Of a DNA stretch of 17,782 nt, positions 13,560-17,782 are shown piece by piece. The notes beneath the pieces were generated by a model. The model saw only the letters and a list, made by a program, of their open reading frames with translations, did not search any database and was not told the DNA's origin. Numbering within the stretch: the first letter of the stretch is position 1; each line of letters opens with the position of its first letter. The translations under genes and the position numbers were made by a program. The DNA is taken from the NCBI GenBank assembly GCA_900547505.1, contig URGY01000015.1:1-17782 (forward strand), read 5' to 3'. This DNA comes from an uncultured Collinsella sp. (GTDB taxonomy: Bacteria > Actinomycetota > Coriobacteriia > Coriobacteriales > Coriobacteriaceae).

Positions 13560-15986
13560 TTACGCGTGCCAGATCTCGTCGCGGTACTCGCGAATGGTGC
13601 GGTCGCTCGAGAACCAGCCGCTCGAGGCGGTGTTGAGCAGGGCCTTGCGGTTCCAGTTCTCCTGGTCGCCGTAGCTGTTCGTGAGCGCCTCCCATGCATC
13701 CACGTAGCTGCGGAAGTCGGCCATGACCAGGTCGGGGTCGTTGTTGTTCATGAGCTCGTTGTAGATGCTCTCGAAGTTGCCCGAAAGACCCGCAAAGGTG
13801 TTGTCCTTGAGCTCGTCCATCACGCGGCCCAGGCGCTCGCGGTCGCCGTTGAGCGTATCCCACGCAAAGTAGCTGTTGGATGCCCAGAGCTGCTCGACCT
13901 CGGGGGCGGTCAAGCCAAAGATGGCCTCGTTCTCGCGACCTGCAAGGTCGGCGATCTCGATGTTGGCGCCGTCGAGGGTGCCCAGCGTAATGGCGCCGTT
14001 CATCATGAGCTTCATATTGGACGTGCCCGAGGCCTCCTTGCCGGCTGTGGAGATCTGCTCCGAGATCTCGGCGGCGGGGTAGATGAGCTGGGCGTTGCTC
14101 ACGCGGAAGTTGGGGATAAAGCAGACCTTCATGACCTCGTTGACGCGCGGGTCGTTGTTGATGACCTCAGCGACGGAGTTAATGAGGCGGATGGTCTCCT
14201 TGGCAAAGGTGTAGCTCGAGGCAGCCTTACCGCTAAAGATGAAGGTCGTCGGCGTCACGTGGAAGTTGGGATCGGCGATGCGACGGTTGTAGATGTCCAT
14301 CACCTTCATGATGTTCATGAGCTGGCGCTTGTAGGCGTGGAAGCGCTTCACCTGGACATCGAAGACGGTGTTGGGGTCGATGACCAGACCGGTCTCGGCC
14401 TTGACGTAGGCGGCCAGACGCTCCTTGTTGGCGCGCTTGGAGGCACCCACGGCCTTCAGGAACTCGGTGTCGTTCTGGAACTCCTTGAGCTTTTCCAGCT
14501 CAAAGGCGTCCTTGAGCCAGCCATCGCCAATGGCCTCGGTGACGAGCTTGGCATAGGTGGGGTTGGCCTCGGCAAAGAAGCGACGGTGCGAGATGCCGTT
14601 GGTCTTGTTGTTGAACTTCTCGGGCGTCAGGGCATAGAAGTCCTTGAGCACGATGTTCTTGATGATGTCGGAGTGGATCTTGGCCACGCCGTTGACGCTA
14701 TGGCTGCAGATCACGGACAGGTTGGCCATGCGAATCTCGCCGTCCCACAGGATGGCGGTCTGGCGCAGACGCTCCTGCCAGCCCTCCTGCGTGGTGTCAA
14801 AGGACTCGTGCCAACGACGGCTGATCTCGTCGATGATCTGGTACACGCGGGGGAGGAGCTTGGAGAACGTGCCGATGGGCCACTTCTCCAGAGCCTCGGG
14901 CAGGATGGTGTGGTTGGTGTAGCTCACGACCTGCGTCACGATGTTCCAGGCGTCGTCCCACTCGAGCTTCTTCTCGTCGATGAGGATGCGCATGAGCTCG
15001 GGGCCGCACATGGCGGGGTGGGTATCGTTGGTATGGATGGCCACAAACTGCGGCAGCAGCTCCCAGTTCGCGCCGTGCTCCTTCTCAAAGGTGTCGAGCA
15101 GGCTGTAGATGCCGGCCGAGACAAACAGGTACTCCTGCTTCAGGCGCAGCAGGCGGCCGTGCTCACCGGCGTCGTTGGGGTAGAGGATGGCGCTGATGGC
15201 CTCGGCCTCGGCGCGCTCGGCATCGGCCAGGGCGTAGTTGCCGCGGTTGAAGGCCTCCAGATCGAAGTGCTCCTCGACCGGCTCAGCGGCCCAGACGCGC
15301 AGCTTATTGACAGTCTCGCCGGCATAGCCCACCACGGGGATGTCATAAGGGACGGCCAGGATATCCTGCGTGTCCACCGTGCGGTAGAACGTGCGGCCGT
15401 TCTCCTCAAAGCCCTCTACACGGCCACCAAACTTGATGGTCACGGCCTTGTCCTGACGACGGACCTCCCAGGGATAGCCGTGGGTGAGCCACTCGTCGGT
15501 GGCCTCGACCTGGCTGCCGTTGACGATCTCCTGCTTAAACAGGCCGTAACGGTAGCGCATGCCGTTGCCGTAGCCGGCAATGCCCTCGGCTGCCATGGAA
15601 TCCAGGAAGCATGCGGCCAGACGGCCCAGGCCACCGTTGCCCAGCGCCGGATCGGGCTCCTGGTTCTCGATGACGGACAGGTCAAAGCCCATGTCGTCGA
15701 GCGCCTTGGCGACCATGTCGCGCACGCCAAAGTTGAGCAGGTAGTTGTCGAGCAGGCGGCCGATCAAAAACTCGATCGAGAAGTAGTACACGCGCTTTTT
15801 GCCCTCGGCCGTGGCGCGGGCGTCACTCTTGGTGGCAACGGTGCGTGCCTTCTCGGCCACGAGCTTGGCCAGGGCGTTAAAGCGGTCGAGGTCGCTCGCG
15901 GCCTCGACGCTCTTGCCGCTGATGCTCATGACGGCATCGCGATAGAGCTCGGTAAACTCCTGCTTGTTGTCGAAGATCTTATTCAT
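13560..15986 (-). CDS. glgP: Glycogen/maltodextrin phosphorylase (GT35)
   Basis: The enzyme phosphorolyses terminal alpha-1,4 bonds of glycogen, giving glucose-1-phosphate, and needs pyridoxal phosphate. At 808 residues it has normal length. Characteristic stretches are ALGNGGLGRLAACF, TNDTHPAMCGPELMR, and the cofactor signature EASGTSNMKLMMNGA with PLP-binding Lys659, followed by GTLDGANIE. A Shine-Dalgarno AAGGA lies 5-6 nt upstream of the start. It follows glgB with a 94-bp gap containing a small GC hairpin (16041-16055) and precedes glgC by 108 bp. A breakdown enzyme therefore sits inside the synthesis operon, which implies flux is set by allostery or cofactor levels rather than by opposite transcription. 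Confidence 0.96.
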   Translation of the reverse strand: MNKIFDNKQEFTELYRDAVMSISGKSVEAASDLDRFNALAKLVAEKARTVATKSDARATAEGKKRVYYFSIEFLIGRLLDNYLLNFGVRDMVAKALDDMGFDLSVIENQEPDPALGNGGLGRLAACFLDSMAAEGIAGYGNGMRYRYGLFKQEIVNGSQVEATDEWLTHGYPWEVRRQDKAVTIKFGGRVEGFEENGRTFYRTVDTQDILAVPYDIPVVGYAGETVNKLRVWAAEPVEEHFDLEAFNRGNYALADAERAEAEAISAILYPNDAGEHGRLLRLKQEYLFVSAGIYSLLDTFEKEHGANWELLPQFVAIHTNDTHPAMCGPELMRILIDEKKLEWDDAWNIVTQVVSYTNHTILPEALEKWPIGTFSKLLPRVYQIIDEISRRWHESFDTTQEGWQERLRQTAILWDGEIRMANLSVICSHSVNGVAKIHSDIIKNIVLKDFYALTPEKFNNKTNGISHRRFFAEANPTYAKLVTEAIGDGWLKDAFELEKLKEFQNDTEFLKAVGASKRANKERLAAYVKAETGLVIDPNTVFDVQVKRFHAYKRQLMNIMKVMDIYNRRIADPNFHVTPTTFIFSGKAASSYTFAKETIRLINSVAEVINNDPRVNEVMKVCFIPNFRVSNAQLIYPAAEISEQISTAGKEASGTSNMKLMMNGAITLGTLDGANIEIADLAGRENEAIFGLTAPEVEQLWASNSYFAWDTLNGDRERLGRVMDELKDNTFAGLSGNFESIYNELMNNNDPDLVMADFRSYVDAWEALTNSYGDQENWNRKALLNTASSGWFSSDRTIREYRDEIWHA

Positions 15987-16080
15987 ACGTTCCTTTCCCC
16001 CGGGGATGTTTCTCCCGGAACGGTTATGACATGTATCCTACGCCCCCGCGGGGCGGGTAATTGCAGTGGTAACGCCTTTG

Positions 16081-17733
16081 TTACGCTTTTTTGGCAGGAG
16101 CCTTTACGGCAGCTGCCTTGGCCTTGGGAGCGGCCTTTTTGGCAGCCGGCTTCTTGGTCGCGGTAGCCTTTGCAGCGGGCTTTGCGGCAGCCTTAGTTTT
16201 GGCCTTGGCGGTGGGCTTTGCAGCCTTCGCCTTAGCCGGAGCCTTCTTAGCGGCTGCGGGCTTAGGCTTTACCGAGGACGAGCGCTTGCGCGTCGCCTTC
16301 TTGGGCTCCTCGACCACGGGCGGCTTATAGCTGCTGGGACCGCGGCGCTTAAGCACCACGCCCGCCAAGCCGGGCACCTTAATCTCGATGGAGTCCATCT
16401 GCCCGTTCCAGGGATAGGGCTCGCTCGAGCAGGTGTAGGGCTCCTCACCGGCGTATCCGCTGCCACCGAACTCGGGACGGTCGGAATCAAAGATGACCTC
16501 CCAGTCACCCTCGCGTGGCACGCCCACGCGGAAGCTCTCATAGCTCGCCGGGTCAAAGTTGATCAGGATCACCAGGTCGTCATCGACGTCCTCGCCCTGG
16601 CGCACAAAGCTCACGATGGACTGCTTGGAGTTATCCGCGTCAATCCAGGTAAAGCCGTCGTCGGTGTAGCCGCGCTCGTACAGGGCGGGCTCGGCGGTGT
16701 ACAGGTGGTTGAGCGCCTTGATGAACGCCTGATGATGACGGTGGGTCTCGTACTCCTCGGTCAGGAACCACTGGATGGACTCGTAGTAGCGCCACTCAAT
16801 AAACTGGCCGATCTCGTTGCCCATAAAGTTGAGCTTGGCACCGGGGTGCGTCATCTGGTAGAAAGCCAGCGTGCGTAGGCCGGCAAACTGGCGCCACCAG
16901 TCGCCCGGCATGCGGCCGATGAGCGAGCACTTGCCGTGCACGACCTCGTCGTGGCTCAGCGGGCAAATGAAGTTCTCGGTGAAGGCGTACATAATAGAGA
17001 ACGTGAGCAGCCCGTGGTTGCCGGGGCGCCACGGAAAATCGGTCTGCATGTAGTGGAGGGTGTCGTTCATCCAGCCCATGTCCCACTTGTAGTGGAAGCC
17101 CAGGCCGCCGTCCTGCGGCGGGTAGGTCACGAGCGGCCACGCGGTGGACTCCTCGGCCATCATCATCACGTCGGGGTAGTGGGCCTCCACGGCGCAGTTT
17201 ACCTGGCGGATAAACGCGCTGGCGTCCAGGTCCTCCTCGGTACCGTACTTGTTGAACTTCTTTTGGCCGGGGTCGTCGATACCAAAGTTGAGGTACAGCA
17301 TGCTGGACACGCCGTCCATGCGAATGCCGTCTACGTGGAAGTTTTCGAGCCAGTACAGCACGTTGGAGACCAGGAAGGAGCGGACCTCGCCGCGGGCGAA
17401 GTCAAACTTGTGCGTGCCCCAGTTGGGGTGAATCTCGTGCTCAAACAGCATGTGACCGTTAAAGGTGGCAAGGCCGTGGGAGTCGGCGCAAAAACCGCCG
17501 GGTACCCAGTCCATGATCACGCCGATGCCAGCCTCGTGGCACGCATCGATAAAGTGCATGAGCTGCTGCGGGTTGCCGTAGCGCGAGGTGGCGGCGTAGT
17601 AGCCGGTCGTCTGGTAGCCCCAGGAGCCATCGAAGGGATGCTCCATGAGCGGCATGACCTCGATATGCGTGTAGCCCATGTCGCGCACGTAGTCCACGAG
17701 CTCCACCGACAGGTCGTCGTAGGTGTAGAACTC
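16081..17733 (-). CDS. glgB: 1,4-alpha-glucan branching enzyme with Lys/Ala-rich tail (5' truncated)
   Basis: GlgB cuts alpha-1,4 chains and re-attaches them as alpha-1,6 branches. The 550 visible residues start inside the GH13 barrel; the N-terminal CBM48 domain is lost at the contig end. Seen are MEHPFDGSWGYQTTGYYA, GIRMDGVSSML (nucleophile Asp, codon 17314-17316), MAEEST (acid/base Glu) and PLSHDEVVHGK (Asp, codon 16948-16950). Region I reads DWVPGGF, with Gly (codon 17494-17496) where the family normally has His (DWVPGHF or DWVPAHF). After the usual beta-sandwich end (LAGVVLKRR) comes an 86-residue tail (16081-16341) rich in Lys, Ala and Pro, with ATRKRSSS. The tail resembles that of GlgA in this operon. 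The apparent Met start preceded by MYKRQ is adapter sequence. Confidence 0.95.
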   Translation of the reverse strand, partial: EFYTYDDLSVELVDYVRDMGYTHIEVMPLMEHPFDGSWGYQTTGYYAATSRYGNPQQLMHFIDACHEAGIGVIMDWVPGGFCADSHGLATFNGHMLFEHEIHPNWGTHKFDFARGEVRSFLVSNVLYWLENFHVDGIRMDGVSSMLYLNFGIDDPGQKKFNKYGTEEDLDASAFIRQVNCAVEAHYPDVMMMAEESTAWPLVTYPPQDGGLGFHYKWDMGWMNDTLHYMQTDFPWRPGNHGLLTFSIMYAFTENFICPLSHDEVVHGKCSLIGRMPGDWWRQFAGLRTLAFYQMTHPGAKLNFMGNEIGQFIEWRYYESIQWFLTEEYETHRHHQAFIKALNHLYTAEPALYERGYTDDGFTWIDADNSKQSIVSFVRQGEDVDDDLVILINFDPASYESFRVGVPREGDWEVIFDSDRPEFGGSGYAGEEPYTCSSEPYPWNGQMDSIEIKVPGLAGVVLKRRGPSSYKPPVVEEPKKATRKRSSSVKPKPAAAKKAPAKAKAAKPTAKAKTKAAAKPAAKATATKKPAAKKAAPKAKAAAVKAPAKKA

Positions 17734-17782
17734 CTGTCTCTTATACACATCTCCGAGCCCACGAGACTACGCTGCATCTCGT
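17734..17782 (-). other. Illumina Nextera i7 adapter, inverted copy (not genomic)
   Basis: This is the exact reverse complement of bases 1-49: mosaic end (17734-17752), read-2 segment (17753-17767), the same 8-base index (17768-17775) and the P7 end. Genomic sequence stops at 17733. The glgB truncation here is a contig-edge effect. Confidence 0.97.

Noticed and set aside
12279..16166. A very long open frame (about 1295 codons) on the plus strand opposite glgC and glgP
   Set aside because: It is antisense to well-recognised genes, has no family motifs, and arises from the strong C/G third-position bias, which removes stops on the complementary strand.
1..17782. The window as a transposon or linear replicon with 49-bp terminal inverted repeats containing a Tn5 mosaic end
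   Set aside because: The terminal repeats include a library index and P7/read-2 segments, so they are Nextera adapters. There is no transposase.

Overview
The window is a metagenome or isolate assembly contig from a high-GC bacterium. It most resembles a gut Actinomycetota of the class Coriobacteriia, probably Collinsella or a close relative. This is an inference from the GC-rich, mostly C/G-ending codons, the priA-def-fmt-rsmB order, and the glgB-glgP-glgC-glgD-glgA cluster that pairs a catalytic GlgC with a degenerate GlgD. Both contig ends (1-49 and 17734-17782) are not genomic. They are inverted copies of the same Illumina Nextera i7 adapter, including the index, so the two edge genes (priA and glgB) are cut there.

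Left third, plus strand: the 3' part of priA (primosomal helicase), def (peptide deformylase), a 362-bp gap holding a large inverted repeat, fmt (Met-tRNA formyltransferase) and rsmB (16S rRNA m5C methyltransferase). fmt and rsmB overlap by 4 bp. Def and Fmt act at opposite ends of the formyl-methionine cycle. A second large hairpin follows rsmB, then a bidirectional terminator separates this block from the minus-strand genes.

Right two thirds, all minus strand, read from the right edge leftwards: glgB (branching enzyme, 5' end missing), glgP (phosphorylase), glgC and glgD (ADP-glucose pyrophosphorylase pair), glgA (glycogen synthase), a strong terminator, a 430-bp non-coding gap, a 1098-residue fusion of a GH13 alpha-amylase/pullulanase-type enzyme with a GH77 4-alpha-glucanotransferase, and a small FmdB-type zinc-ribbon protein. 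Together these cover activation of glucose-1-phosphate, chain elongation, branching, phosphorolysis, and probably debranching and chain transfer.

The most unusual content is at protein level. GlgA carries about 270 extra C-terminal residues rich in Lys/Ala/Thr/Pro, resembling histone H1. GlgB carries a shorter tail of the same kind. The two tails share a Thr-Arg-Lys-Arg box. The two polymer-building enzymes of the operon are the ones with tails; GlgP, GlgC and GlgD have none. GlgB also has Gly where the family normally has the region-I His. At DNA level, two non-homologous large hairpins (after def and after rsmB) share an 11-base core, and the gap downstream of glgA holds widely spaced 12-bp inverted repeats. 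I saw no tRNA, rRNA, CRISPR array, transposase or phage gene.
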